Assembly (NCBI GenBank): GCA_026075535.2
Contig: AP026549.1
Span: 1,922,001 to 1,986,000 of the forward strand
From: Tricholoma matsutake
Lineage: Eukaryota; Basidiomycota; Agaricomycetes; Agaricales; Tricholomataceae
Length of the DNA stretch: 64,000 nt
Direction: 5' to 3'
Shown here: positions 12,205-22,366 of the stretch, piece by piece
Numbering within the stretch: position 1 is the stretch's first letter
Layout of the letters: each line of letters begins with the position of its first letter
Program-made: the position numbers and the translations under genes
The notes under the pieces: generated by a model
What the model was told of the DNA's origin: nothing
What the model saw: only the letters and a program-made list of their open reading frames with translations
Database searches by the model: none

Positions 12205-12585
12205 GATCTTGTAGTACAACAACTGTATATAATAACTGTATAACTGTATATATAGTGTATATAGATAGTAGGAAACTGTATTTGTATATTTATGCTGCTG
12301 ACCCTATACATATACTATATGGTTGGAGCCTTACGTGTAATGACAGGGCAAAATGTGGCAGATTTCGGTCTTTTGGTTGCACTCTGGCATTGCACACTAT
12401 GCTTAGTTCAAGATGAGGTCCGTTTGGTGAGAATTTTTCTGATTTAGACAACTGAAAAAGAATACAAGTACGCAACACTACTTAAAACAATATACCATTG
12501 CCTAGTGAAACTGTAAAGCAAGACTCAGACTTAAGAAACCTGACAACCAATTATCGAATCATAATTCCAGCTACGCCAAGGGCAA

Positions 12586-13280
12586 CTAAAGGCGGCTGAA
12601 GAACCATCGCTCCGTATCACATCCATGCGCAGGCCTGAGTTTAATCTGTATAACAAAAGACGTCAGAATTGTAGTGAATCACCCATGCGCCAACACCAAC
12701 AACATACATTTCCAGCAGGTATAACGGGGGGTTCGACATTCCAGAGTAAATCTTCATAGGGGGCTTTAATCTTGATATAATGGAGGCAGAACACTAAGGT
12801 TTCTCTACATCAAAAAAAAACTGGCAAGATGTACCACAAATGTTCTGTCACCTGCAGACTCAATATTGAATACGGTAGCCCGACGGCTCATAACCACAGG
12901 TTCCCCAGGAGCAGGGTACTGGGAGAAGCGCACGAAGGTCATTGTATGAGTCTATGCAAACAGTGATACCATCATCAGCGATGAACTCACCATAACTGCT
13001 GCAAAGGAGTCTGCCTCAGACACCTTGCCCAGGCCAATGTTGCGGATGATGTAACCACCATCACTAGCACCCTCCAGTTGCCACTATGTAAAGCAAGTAT
13101 ACATCTGCTATTCAGAAAACAATGACCGACACTGACCAACTCAAAAGGGCCGGGGTTTTCCCTAGTGCTGTGGACAAAGATTTCACTTCCAGGTCTGTAC
13201 ACGTGAGCTGAACTTGAAGATGCAACGTTGGTGATTCGGTATACACCCTCAGGAAGTAGTCCAGCAATGACACTTGTGCA
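12586..13280 (-). CDS. Beta-trefoil protein, resembles fungal I66 peptidase inhibitor / ricin-B-like lectin fold
   Basis: Five minus-strand exons join in frame: about 13259-13137, 13083-12991, 12951-12852, 12802-12708 and 12645-12586, with GT-AG introns of 39-62 nt. The product, from LLPEGVYRITNV to ...DTERWFFSRL, is about 156 residues. Trefoil signatures are EGVYRITNVAS at the N-terminus, WQLEGASDGGYIIRNIGLG about residue 42, ATVFNIESA about 97 and LLWNVEPPVIPAGN about 124. Basidiomycete proteins of this shape are small cytoplasmic serine-protease inhibitors or sugar binders used in defence. No in-frame ATG is visible before LLPEG, and a repeat insertion begins at about 13301, so the first exon may be displaced or lost. 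The fold is likely, but the exact family is less sure. Confidence 0.6.
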
Positions 13281-13300
13281 TCAGCAAAATCAAGGATCGA

Positions 13301-14809
13301 CTTATTTGGCTTATTTGGCTTAAACCCCAATTAAGGGAATTAAGGGGAATTAAGGAAAATAAGTTCATTTTTTCCATTAAAACTGATAACCATTAAGCAG
13401 ATATAATCAACCAAGTGGTATAAGCAACATGTAAGCAAATTAAGGCCGTAAGGAGCATGTAATCCCTTAAGGCCTTAAGGACTTTTTCGAATTTTCTTCC
13501 AAGTCCCTCTCGGCATTTCCCGAAAATAGAAATTCAAACTCAGCATCACTGACATCACACATTGTTTGTGTTCAATCCACCGCTTCCGCTCCACACCTCT
13601 ACACCACCATATCCATGCCAGCCAGAGCCACTAGTGACTGCAAGCAAGATTCATATTCTATGTATGTTGTAACAATGAGATGGCACCAAGACACCCACGC
13701 CTAGGACAACAACCCAGGATGGGACCAGGAGAACCCACCACTGCGAGCCCCTGCTTGCAGGGTGGATGGAGGGACGAATGATGAAGATGAAGATGAACCA
13801 CGAGGGGGAGAGGATGATGACGACAAATGATGAACCACTACCACAGCACCTCTAACCACCATGGCGAACAACTGCTCATGGGGTACAAACGGGGAGCAAC
13901 GAGATGGGACGACAATGCCAGGGGACCGGGATGGAGGGGGTATGAATGACGCATGCAGCAAGGAGGAAGAGAACGGTGATGGGGCCAAAAAAAAACATCA
14001 AAAGGTGAGTTTTTTTTCTTTCCCCTTTTCTAATTTCATTTCCTTGTGGCTAACAACAAAAATTTTAGGTAGTGATTTTACTATTGACAACAATGATGGG
14101 CGCCCCCTGATCGACCCTCCACTACTGCTACGAGCCCCTGTTCATGGGGTGGTTAGGTGGTAGCATGACCATATGCCCACGAGGAAGGCCACAAGGACGA
14201 TGGGGTGACATGACAGCAGCACCCGCCATAGCAGGTACCACGATGCAAGGAACGCTGCCACCCCTCACCCCCCATCATCTCCCTCACAGCAAGATGGGGT
14301 TTTTCGCTTTGTAGCATTGAGACAGCACAACGCCCAACCAGGACACCATAACGACGAACAGCATGACACCAGCCACCAGCCTCGCGAGCAACTGCTCGGG
14401 TGGATCACGGGTGGAATGACGACGATGACAAGGCCGTCATGATGATGGGGGAGGAGCAATGATTGAGGGTGAAGGGGGACAGTGAAAAGGGGTGTCGAGT
14501 GGGGGTTGGGTAAGCACATGGGAACGACAGGAGCAGGGATGAAACCATAGTCAGCGATGTGCTTATATATATATATTATTCTTATTTTTTTGCTTAAACT
14601 GCTGCTTAAGTTTCCTTATTGACATGGCTAGGCAGCCCCCTAAGAGCCCAAAAGCAGTTTAAGAAGTGATATAAGCATGAATAAGGGGAATTTTGCTTAA
14701 TTCAGGAAACGACCCTACTTATTCTAAGCAGAATTTCCTTAACAGCCATTTGCTTAATCTTCCTTAATTTCCACTTTAAGTGCAATAAGGAGACATTACA
14801 CATAATAAG
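13301..14809. mobile_element. Non-autonomous insertion, TTAAGG family
   Basis: The ends are strings of CTTATT, TTAAGG and GCTTAA words pointing inward (13301-13500 and 14570-14809), starting CTTATTTGGCTTATTTGG and ending CATAATAAG. No target duplication was found. The middle is GC-rich and carries the GAGCAACTGCTC / GGGTGGAT cassette at least four times (about 13745, 13868, 14125, 14385), with ATGACGACGATGACAA. No gene was recognised. It begins about 40 bp upstream of the first visible exon of the beta-trefoil gene. Confidence 0.6.
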
Positions 14810-16344
14810 TTAGTGTTGGATTTTCCTGATGTGACAAACAACGCAAGCACAGCAAGCTTCGAAAACATTATTGCGATGTGCTGTGAACAACTCCTGAGTC
14901 AAAGATACGCAGATGATAAGCAAAAGTTATGAACTCCAGATAAATCTTGGGGTGAGGATTGGTATGACTTGAAGCATAATTGGTGGAATCCATTTATACG
15001 TCCACCGTGCACTCCCTACTGACCATTTAGGAAGTGAGTTTCCAGGCTGCAGGTTCCGACAGGCAGCATGAATGAAAGCACATCAAATGACTTCGGAGTT
15101 TGGTCTTAGTACAATTGCAAACTTCACCAGTTTAGTCTCTGCCACAATTCCGGAGCAAATAGGGGAATCTTATACAATGACACATCGTGCAGATAAGTTC
15201 ATCCAAATGAGCCTCGGCATACTCCATATTCACTCTCCTATCCAGAATATATGTCATAGCTAGATGCCTGGGTTGATGGACAGGGGAGAGTGCATTTGTG
15301 GCCAGCCAAATTAGGTCAAGCATGAAGAGAAAAATGGTCTTGACAGCCAGCACTCAGTCTGTAACGACATCAAGCCACCAGTCTCGGAACTTGTTGCTTG
15401 AAGCTTCCATTCATCCCCAGGATGGCATAGTGCAACAACACGGCTTCCAGTATACTCTGGACTGCATGTGCATAGGTCCAGAAGGCCTTGAGAACAGATC
15501 TGCACATGTGCTGAAAACCATTGAGCGGACCAGAAGAGCAAAAACCATAAGCCAAACCAAAGAATAGCATTCAATTAGGGGAACGTATAATCGTCGGAGG
15601 TGCAGAATGTAGATTCAAACGTCTTGGGTTTTCTCAAAGTCTGAAGCCTCTAGGGATGTTGAAGTTCAGTCCAGACCCGAGGTTCAAACCTCGAATGCCT
15701 GAACCGAACCTAAGTTCAGGTTTGGTTTGGTCGAGGTTCTCTTCCTCCTGCATAAGTTTGGTTCTGTGTTCTGCAGCTCTAGAATGTACATGAACTCGGT
15801 TCGAACATGCAACACTTGCTCATGTACTAGGGATCGGTCACTGGTCTACCATAAACCTCTGTTTCACAAATTTGGTTATGCAAACAGCTGTAAGCAATCA
15901 GATGACCTTGACACTGTTTCTTTCCGAGTTCTCAGTATTGAGAACTCAATCTTTATCCTCGGCTTCTGCGAATGATTTCAACGTCCTGATATCTATTATA
16001 GTGGCGATCTGCGGTCGGGATTCAAAATGCACAGGTCGTCACAGCCTTTAGTGTTATATTTATCCAAACTCTTTTCTATATTTGTCCCTGCATTTGAATT
16101 CCAGGTTCATTTATGCTGCTTGTCAAGAATTGAGTTCTATTCTGAGTTCTCAGTCTGTATTTTTTCTAATACCATAATATCGAGTGTAATTTCTTGTGTT
16201 ATCAGTAGTTAATGGATTCGTATATTCTTGAAGGAAGGGTGTCGAAGTAATTCCTATCGGGCTGAGACTGATTCACATGTGTGAGTACCTGAATGTTAGG
16301 GAACTTGAGTGTGAGTTTACTCAATTCTCGCTTGTAGTAGTGTA
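14810..16344. other. Poorly coding stretch with short ORFs, no assigned gene
   Basis: A minus-strand ATG at 14868-14866 starts a short hydrophobic peptide (MFSKLAVLALFVTSG) that could be a signal-like first exon, but no continuation is convincing. Minus ORFs at 15370-15570 and 15132-15353 have no recognised domain. Around 15650-15800 the words GGTTCGA, GTTCAGG and GAGGTTC alternate with their complements, which suggests the end of another word-array element. Its partner end was not found. Confidence 0.4.
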
Positions 16345-16925
16345 TAGTGAATGACACGGGTAACCCTGGGGCAAAAAATTCTGACCTGTACCCTTACCCA
16401 TGCATACCCATACCCGTGAACGAAGGGTAAGGGTAAGGGCGGATAAGGGTCAAGGGTACAGCTAGTGGTCATCATGGGTAACCCATGCACTCAGATGAGT
16501 GCTGCAAACCCTTTATTTACTTATCTACTGTGTTTAGGTACTAATATTTCATTTGGGGGGAAGCGATACCCCGAAGAAGGGGTAGCTTGTGGAACCAAAT
16601 AGAAATAAATATCAACTAATATATAAGATGCTGCTTCCACAAGCTACCCCTTCTTCGGGGTGTCACTTCCCCCCAAATGAAATAAGTATATTCACAGTAG
16701 ATAAGTAAATAAAGGGTTTGTGGCACTCATCTGAGTGCCAAAACCAGTAAATAAACACTAGCAATGTGTAAGTAGTCAAAGAAAAACCCACAGATCATGG
16801 GTATCCTAAGTGTGACCAGTACCCAGTGAACCCACCTGAGGGGTATGGATTTCTCAGGTGTACAATAATTTGTACCCATACCCGTACCCTCACATACCCA
16901 TCCTAGTTACCCATGTTATTCACTA
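16345..16925. mobile_element. Fold-back hAT-like MITE, 581 bp, exact 8-bp target duplication
   Basis: It begins TAGTGAATGACACGGGTAAC and ends GTTACCCATGTTATTCACTA. It is flanked by GTAGTGTA on both sides (16337-16344 and 16926-16933). Inside the terminal repeats lies a second, longer inverted repeat. The arm at about 16485-16605 (GCACTCAGATGAGTGC...TTTGGGGGGAAG...) mirrors about 16630-16741. The single-stranded element could thus fold almost end to end. It has no ORF. A shortened sister copy lies at 31635-32081. Confidence 0.93.
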
Positions 16926-16977
16926 GTAGTGTAATATGCTCCTTGTGAGTAACACTCTTTGGTCTGGGATGTAACTG

Positions 16978-18330
16978 CCTCAGCTACTGTCCGATGTTGC
17001 TCCATCATCCTCACTGCCATCTTTGTCCTCTGCATCATTGTTGCTCTCATCACTGCTCTCGCCACTTTCTGACCGCCCTTCTATCAGTCGCTATTCTGGA
17101 TATGCGAGGGTAACCTGTTCCATGACAGGCATGTCTATGTGGCTGATGAAATCTGCAACACCGATCTCAAATACAAGAAAGAGCTTTTTAATCTTGGGCC
17201 ATCGCACTCAGGGTAGTTTGGAAGGCAGGGCCTGTAAGCCATTTACAGCAATCACCATGTTTTCTACTTCTGGATACGTGGTGAGGAAGTTTTGATGTGT
17301 CCCACAAGTGCCTGAGGCCTGCATCATCGTCCTGCCCAGGGTTGTCAACAAATAGCAGGGAGTTGAAATGAGCAGTTCTTTGGTGGTGGATGGAAAGGTG
17401 CTTCTAATGAAATCAATGCTACATGAATCACTGAGGAGGAAGTGGCCTACTTCCAACTGTGAAGCATTTATGGCACTGGCTGTGGAATGTAACACACCCT
17501 GACCATACATATGACAAGATTGGTGACATTTGGAAGATTGAGTTGGTCAATGCCATGGAGCCAACTGTTCCTGACAGACAGATGGAGATGTGTGAGTTGG
17601 TTGGATATGCCGATGAAGCTAGGGAACAGCATGTCATCCTGCATTACTACTTGTCGCAAGGTTGCTCAATTCATCTTGTTGTCCACTGGAAGCCCCACAA
17701 AGTATCCCATGTGCAAGAAGTCTAACACTAGGATTTTTAGATCAGGTGTTTCTGTTACATGAATGGATCAGGCAGTGTTGGTGGTGAGTGTCATATACTG
17801 CAGTTTTGGGGCACGGATTGCAATACGTGCTGTAATTTCTTTGTTGGAAAAGTCTTGATTGCGTGAGCCTGAGTAGGTGGGGTCGTCATCCAAGGAAAGA
17901 TACATGTGCATGACATTTGGGAAGTCAGGGAGATTGATGAGATGAGTGAAATGAGAGGCAAGGGTGATATGCAAGGTGTAGATCGATTGGGTGATGCTTC
18001 CACTCCTCAGATTCTCGAATACAGTGTCTAGAGATGCAAACAATATGTTTGTACATTCTGTAAAGGTCATGGTAAGGGAGACATGGAAAGGTGTTGCCAT
18101 GAGGAGGGCATGGTCCTGGCGCATGGACATGTTGGATCCTCTTTGTGAATAGTAACGATGTGTTTTTGTATCTCTTCCTAGTGAAACTGGTGTGGATGTT
18201 TTGGTATGGATTGGGGTGTGTGCTAAGAACATCCCAGAATTGGGTGCTGGTGTGTCAAATGGCTAACCAGTTTGGATCAAAGAGCCTTTCAACCAATATT
18301 CACTTTGTCATACTTATTGCTCTTCCGGAA
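16978..18330 (-). pseudogene. F-box/LRR-like gene remnant
   Basis: Minus-strand pieces include LINLPDFPNVMHMYLSLDDD about 17895-17950, a run ending IAIRAPKLQYMTLTTNT, then LPSFIGISNQLTHLHLSVRN about 17580-17640. At the end is a serine/acidic tail (ESGESSDESNNDAEDKD) finishing with TGA near 16978. Leucine-spaced strands followed by such a tail resemble the large F-box-like families of mushrooms, but no F-box itself was found. Frame breaks between pieces, including TAG near 17093, indicate a pseudogene. The assignment is by style, not by a diagnostic motif. Confidence 0.45.
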
Positions 18331-18690
18331 GAGTGAATGTCTTCAATAGTTATGGACAAAATGTGTTCGTAAATATGACTGCTGTATTTACAGAAAATCT
18401 TATATATAAAATTATGAATGCACCCAAAATTCATGTCTCTGGCCTGTGCACATGTCTTCCATGGTGCATGCCTTGTTCTGTCGTTCTTGCAGCTGAGGCA
18501 GATGGCATGCCCAGCTTGTCAAATATTGAGCCCCAGAATTTGATATGAAGAGGCTGCTGTGGAATAATAATAATAGAATGCAGCTGATACAACTTGAGAA
18601 GCTCAAGATGGCCCATGGAGCACAAGCTTAGCTTCAATGTGCCTGTCGAGAATGTGAATGCGAGTGCAGGCATCAGGCTCTTGGCAGGTA
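18331..18690 (-). other. Unassigned coding-like stretch
   Basis: The minus strand has an open stretch with MGHLELLKLYQLHSIIIIPQ and HIKFWGSIFDKLGMPSASAA. It lies upstream of the F-box-like remnant on the same strand, so it could be its 5' part or a separate gene. No family was recognised. Confidence 0.3.
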
Positions 18691-19560
18691 CAGGCATGGG
18701 TACCCAGGGGTTGGGACACATACCCTGGTGGATAATGTGCACAGGTATTCATCATCCACCATTGTTTGCCAGCCTTGTTAGCACCCTTTATCCACCCTCA
18801 TCCCCGTTCTCGTCTTCAGTAGCCATCCCTGCCCTCACCTTGATACTTGCCCCAGTAGTTGGCCCTGTACTTGTTGCACCTGAGGTCATGGCCCAGTAGC
18901 ACCCACCACTGCCGCTGTAAGCCATTGCTTGCATGGGAAAAGGGGGTGCTAGGTCAAGCCAGTTGCTCCATTGTTGTTCACAGAGTTAGAGAAGAGCTGG
19001 AGTGTGGTCATTGCTTCAGCGCTCATTGCTGGGGTGGATGCAGTGTCATTATTTGTGGTGCTCAGTGGTGCTAGGGCTTTTCTACATCCAGTCATTCCTG
19101 TCATTGTCAGCATCATTATCTGGTAGCACCCACCATCCACCCAACAAGCAGTTGCTCGAAGGCATGGGGGCAGGTGTAATATCAGTCATCATGTGGGTGC
19201 TGTTAACTTTCTATATCCACCTTGCGAGGGAGAGGCTCACAGTGGCGGATCTGAGGGCTGGGTTCAGGTGTGGCATCTTCCTGCCACCACGGGAGGTGAT
19301 GGGAGTTCTTGTGGTCAGTGGGAGTCGTTAGGTAACATGGAATTGCATACCTCATGGCATTCCCACTGCACAAGCTTCCTGGTGCCTCCCCATTGTTGTC
19401 CCACCTCCCTGTCATCATCTTACCCCTTCCAACTGGCCTCACATCCCGTTTGGATGGGGAAAAGGGTATGGGCGTGTTGTGAGAGAGAGAATACTAAAAA
19501 GAATAGTGTAGTTAGTTTAAAGGAACAATAAAGAATACTCAGCCTGTTGTACCTGCAATA
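18691..19560. repeat. GC-rich cassette region with GAGCAACTGCTC-type words
   Basis: The sequence contains CACCCACCATCCACCC followed by AAGCAGTTGCTCG near 19150 and a related AAGCCATTGCTTGCATGGG near 18915. These match cassettes inside the elements at 13.3-14.8, 37.2-39.4 and 52.3-54.4 kb. It is framed on the left by CATGGGTACCCAGGGG (18695) and on the right by ATACCTGC/TACCTCTACC words (19545-19625), which may be the element's ends. The boundaries are not secure. Confidence 0.45.
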
Positions 19561-21090
19561 CCTGCCATACTCAGGCAAGGGTAGAGGTATTGCAAAGGTT
19601 ACAACTTACATACCTCTACCTATCAAAGCCCTTTGTCAATACCCATGCGGGTTTGTAAAACCTTGCCTTACTATCAATGAGCCTGCTGGGAATGCAGATG
19701 CACCTGTTGTGGATGTAAATGTAAATGATGAAGGAGACAAAATGCATTTACCAAAATCACATGTTTACTTGTTGATTCTTCTGAATCATTGTAGTCATCT
19801 CACAAATATTGCTATCATGCGTTGATAGGTCGTCTCCTCGGCTCAAGGACCGATTCACCAATTTAACATCATTCTAATCACATCGGCTAACTCCTACGAT
19901 GTCCCAGATGCAGCGCGACCCAGTCTATCAATCACAATATCATATTGACCACGTCGAAACATCACCAGCAACATCGATTGTATCAAGAGCCCACATCGCA
20001 TAACCTTAGGACTACCCCAAAAGCCCCTAAGATCCCTCTACACAACCATCGAACATCCCCGATCAACTTCAAACAGCCATGACCGTGATCAAACATCGTC
20101 GACCATCGTCGACCATCATCGATTGATATCGAGAGACTATGAGTGACATCAGGCGCTGTCTTCGTTATCTAAATGGTGGAGTACCATGCGCCAGGAAGGA
20201 TTCCAACTTGTGCCCAAACCTGCTGATAGTAGGTTAGCCTCGTTCCAAGTCCCAATCGCACACAGAACCCACTGGACGAATTACTGCGAGACTTAGCGCG
20301 ATTTCTACACGAAGGACAGTCCCCTTTCAGTTCCATAACCTATATTACTCTTTCATCATATGATATATATCCTTCTTGTTTGGATTCCAGTCTCCTTTTT
20401 GGCCTTGTGTCTTAACTCATATCTTTTGCCTCATGTTCTACACATGTTTCTCATTCCATTTTAGGAAGTTTCTTTAGAACATATAAAACTCTGTAGATAT
20501 CTACTTGGAAATGGAAGAAATTGTCTTTACCTATCGTCTCATATTAAGTTCTAAGAATCAGATTGATCCTCTAAAACAATCTAAACTTCTACGAGTTTTC
20601 TCAATCGACGAGAAACCTCTGTGACCATCGTTGTCCTCAATCTTCCTATGATCCTCTGATCATTAGCACTAGCAACCATTCCACCACTTCCTAGCCATCG
20701 GCTATAGCCTTTGTATACTATCGACCTATCGAAAGGTCTCCAGAATTCACCTATTGACCATTGATGATAAACTCGTTCGCCGTCGATCTCAGTGATCGCC
20801 CTCGATATTGATTGATACTCGATCGGACTGCGCCAAACACCTTTGTCTCTCATAGCACTACCTTCACGACTAGTACCAACTGGTCATCTTCCCATCAGTT
20901 GGGCCACAAACATTCGGAATGACTTGCAACCTTCCTCTGACTCGTCGCAATATCATTGATTGCCTCATCGGCAGTTTAGGTGGTTTTCCCAGGTTGAGTA
21001 TCATCAGTGTATCCAATCGATATACACCGCTGTGTCCCTCATCCTGTATGTTTTTGTGTACCTTTCCTTCCATCTATTGCATCTTGCTTC
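19561..21090. other. Unassigned stretch, locally CpG-rich
   Basis: Between 19830 and 20870 the sequence is much richer in CG than the transposon tracts, with repeated ATCGTCGACCATCG words around 20090-20125. Minus ORFs at 20581-20853 and 20870-21073 and a plus ORF at 20919-21230 match no family I know. It may be host DNA or a long terminal repeat, but no TG...CA ends with a target duplication were found. Confidence 0.35.
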
Positions 21091-21094
21091 TTGG

Positions 21095-21670
21095 AAAATT
21101 CATACTCTGTACACAGGTTTTTGTATTGTGCATGATGCAACTAATGATTATCCCTTGTTTCCTCGTGTCTTATTTAGAAATACAATTTGAACACTTCTGG
21201 GTTGATACCCTTGGTGGATTGTCATGCTGAATGTTTGGCATCAATGGAAAATATGTTCCCTGTATGTGTATGTTCATGTTGCGATGCAACTACTGATTGT
21301 CACATGTTTCCTGGTGCATTGTTTAGGAGTACAATTTGAACACCTCCAGGTCAACACCCTTGGTAGTTTGTTATGCTAAATTCTCAGCATTGAGGGAAAA
21401 TACATACCCTATATGTAGACTTTTGTGTTGTGATGTAACTACTGATTGCCCATTTCTTTTGTTTAGCTGTACTATTTGAACAGTTTAATGCTGGCGGTTG
21501 AACTTGCTTTTTGTGCTGAATGCTCAACATTGATGGAAAATAGATACTTCATACATGAATTTTCATAAAGTGTGATGTGGCCACTGATTGCCCCTTGTAT
21601 TACCTAGCAATACTATTGGAACACCTTTAATGCGGTGCCATTGGTTCGTCATGCTGAATGCTCAGCATTG
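21095..21670. repeat. Tandem array, about four diverged units of about 145 bp
   Basis: The motif GATGCAACTACTGATTG and variants recur at about 21137, 21277, 21431 and 21574. Each is followed by an AATTTGAACACCT-like and a GCTGAATGCTCAGCATTG-like word in the same order. Spacing is about 140-153 bp. The units are clearly diverged, so the array is not recent. It lies between the unassigned stretch and the Helitron and has no consistent reading frame. Confidence 0.8.
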
Positions 21671-22366
21671 ACTGTCTACTACAGGGACCAAACTGATTTA
21701 TCAAAAGCCCATGGACAATTGCAATAACACCATTTACAAAATAAACAAACAAGTTGTATAATCGATGCAAAAATGAATAATAATAGGTCACAAATGCTGA
21801 CTTCACCACACATTCTTTTGCAGTGCCATCAATCATTTGATCGGGCAGTAAAAATATTGCAACATATTCACATGGTTGCACATGCAATTCACAATACATA
21901 TTATTATTGTTTCACTTTCTATGGTGTGCTTATGTACATGTATATTGCTCCTGCTCGACATGTTGCAATGAATTGCTGCTTGTTGTTTTTACAACTATCC
22001 CACAATTGTATGTTCTGATATGACTATGTTACTCGATTGTGATCATTGTTTATACCTCAGCCAATTATATCATGCAATGCTGCTCAGCATCATTCTGGTG
22101 CTGCATTTGTTGCCAATCTTCATTGCCAGGAGAAACTGCTGTCTTGTACACACAATGCACCATGGCTCATTCTTGTCAGCATCATGGTTTCTGCACTTAT
22201 CATCCTGGTAACAGGTAGGAGCATGTGTCAGGTCACCCAATACCAGTACAGAAACTTGCTGCCTAGATACTTGTCCAGTTTACATCCACAATCACAGTCT
22301 GGTCTCTTTGCATGTGATCCAGAGAGTTTACCAACAGGGGGAGGTAGACCCTATCTATTTCCTTAC
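21671..22366. other. Unassigned sequence left of the Helitron remnant
   Basis: Short ORFs exist on both strands (for example plus 22046-22429, ending PTGGGRPYLFPYSAIAPYIT) but no domain was recognised. In a one-inversion model this is the original left flank of the Helitron Rep gene. Confidence 0.35.

Larger units (their letters stand above)
7726..12480 (+). mobile_element. Dead hAT element with transposase gene
   Basis: The transposase remnant at 7963-12204 is bracketed by matching ends. TTGTGTTGCGTAC begins at 7726, and GTACGCAACACTA ends at 12480, giving a terminal inverted repeat with the shared core GTGTTGCGTAC. The flanking 8-mers do not match, so no target duplication is claimed. The repeat resembles the TAGTG starts of several non-autonomous elements in the window. 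The right end lies about 105 bp from the 3' end of the beta-trefoil gene. Confidence 0.65.

Noticed and set aside
13301..14809. Target duplication for the TTAAGG element
   Set aside because: No shared word of 5 bp or more directly flanks the proposed ends; the boundaries may be off.
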